A stretch of DNA of 6,994 bases, from contig CAJUQU010000214.1 in the NCBI GenBank assembly GCA_910588595.1, positions 1 to 6,994 of the forward strand. Reading direction: 5' to 3'. A program made the position numbers and the translations under genes. The notes under the pieces were generated by a model. That model saw only the letters and a program-made list of their open reading frames with translations. It was not told the origin of the DNA and ran no database searches. The stretch comes from an uncultured Lachnospiraceae bacterium (GTDB lineage: Bacteria > Bacillota_A > Clostridia > Lachnospirales > Lachnospiraceae). Shown here in pieces: positions 6,439 through 6,994 of the stretch; position 1 is the first letter of the stretch, and each line of letters opens with the position of its first letter.

Positions 6439-6994
6439 CTATACCCTCCTGTCCCCCTCTGTTTTGTTATCTGTTCCTGTAAATGCCTCCATCGTGGCGT
6501 CCGTCGCACTGTTGATATCACTGTGGCGGAATACTACCGCGACTGTCTGGAACAAGATCTTCAAGTCCATCAAAAAGGATATATGATTTACATAGTACAC
6601 ATCATACTCAAAGCGCTGCTCCCAGGTGATCGTATTTCTGCCGTTCACCTGTGCCCAGCCTGTAAGCCCCGGCTTCACGTCATGCCTGTGACGCTGAAAT
6701 TCATTGTACAGGGGCAGATACTTGACCAGGAGCGGTCGCGGTCCGATCAGGCTCATATCGCCTTTTAAGATATTCCACAACTCGGGAAGCTCATCAAGGC
6801 TCGTCGCCCGCAGCGCCTTTCCAAATCTTGTCAGCCGTACTTCATCGGGAAGCAGTTCACCGTCAGCACCGCGCTCGTCCGTCATGGAACGAAATTTGCA
6901 GAGTTTAAATACCTTCTCGCGATACCCTGGTCTGTCCTGATGAAAAATGACCGGCGAGCCGAGCTTTACGCGCACCAGCAGCGCGACGATCAGC
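6439..6994 (-). CDS. Initiating sugar transferase, monotopic phosphoglycosyl transferase (N-terminus off the right edge)
   Basis: Bacterial sugar transferase of the PglC/WbaP/EpsL superfamily, which moves a sugar-1-phosphate from a UDP-sugar to undecaprenyl phosphate at the inner face of the membrane and so starts each repeat unit. The 184 visible residues begin in the end of the membrane helix (L-I-V-A-L-L-V-R-V-K-L-G-S-P-V) and include FHQDRPGYREKVFKLCKFRS, the catalytic Asp-Glu pair in SLDELPELWNILKGDMSLIG (pair at about 6790-6795), GPRPLL, and KPGLTGWAQVNGRNTITWEQ near the C-terminus. A GTG at 6975 is in frame but lies inside the conserved helix and is not the start; the frame stays open to the edge. 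If it is a compact PglC type, about 20 residues are missing. It could also be the end of a longer WbaP-like protein. It is the most upstream gene seen, so the promoter lies outside. The stop is TAG at 6439-6441. Confidence 0.94.
   Translation of the reverse strand, partial: LIVALLVRVKLGSPVIFHQDRPGYREKVFKLCKFRSMTDERGADGELLPDEVRLTRFGKALRATSLDELPELWNILKGDMSLIGPRPLLVKYLPLYNEFQRHRHDVKPGLTGWAQVNGRNTITWEQRFEYDVYYVNHISFLMDLKILFQTVAVVFRHSDINSATDATMEAFTGTDNKTEGDRRV

Noticed and set aside
6973..6975. GTG at 6975 as the start of the sugar transferase.
   Set aside because: The frame remains open to the window edge and the residues before it (L-I-V-A-L-L) continue the conserved membrane helix of the family.

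Overview
The window is a 7 kb piece of a cell-surface polysaccharide (capsule or exopolysaccharide) gene cluster. Every gene I can support lies on the minus strand, so the operon reads from right to left. Moderately high GC, strong AGGAGG-type ribosome binding sites and the protein sequences fit a gut-type Firmicute of the Clostridia, probably Lachnospiraceae. That placement is inference from sequence style, not from a marker gene.

In transcription order the genes are: (1) a bacterial sugar transferase, the initiating phosphoglycosyl transferase, cut by the right edge (6439-6994); (2) an ATP-grasp ligase (5441-6436); (3) a family-4 glycosyltransferase with an in-frame 15-bp tandem repeat (4233-5444); (4) a TviB/WbpO-type UDP-HexNAc 6-dehydrogenase (2878-4194); (5) a small SAM-dependent methyltransferase whose 5' end is split by a G10 tract (2191-2706, with the likely true start at 2792); (6) a polytopic membrane protein with a large extracytoplasmic loop (780-2204); (7) a TviC/WbpP-type UDP-HexNAc 4-epimerase, cut by the left edge (1-775). 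Genes are tightly packed, with overlaps of 4 and 14 nt and gaps of 2, 4 and 38 nt. The one wider gap is 85 nt, just upstream of the methyltransferase. There is no gene-free stretch over 300 bases, and I see no RNA gene, CRISPR array, intact mobile element or convincing terminator.

The inferred shared job is as follows. The sugar transferase loads the first sugar-phosphate onto undecaprenyl phosphate and the GT4 enzyme extends the chain. The epimerase and dehydrogenase together supply UDP-GalNAcA (or a related HexNAc uronic acid). The ATP-grasp enzyme and methyltransferase are candidates for decorating the unit. The membrane protein may be a GT-C transferase or polymerase.

The most interesting observation is a probable contingency locus. 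An ATG with an excellent Shine-Dalgarno sequence at 2792 opens a frame that enters a run of ten G and stops after 24 codons. One extra G, or two fewer, would join it to the methyltransferase frame and give a protein of about 200 residues. The sequence as given therefore looks like the OFF state of a slipped-strand phase-variable surface-modification gene. A second length-variable site, the 15-bp repeat in the GT4 gene, can change protein length without breaking the frame.
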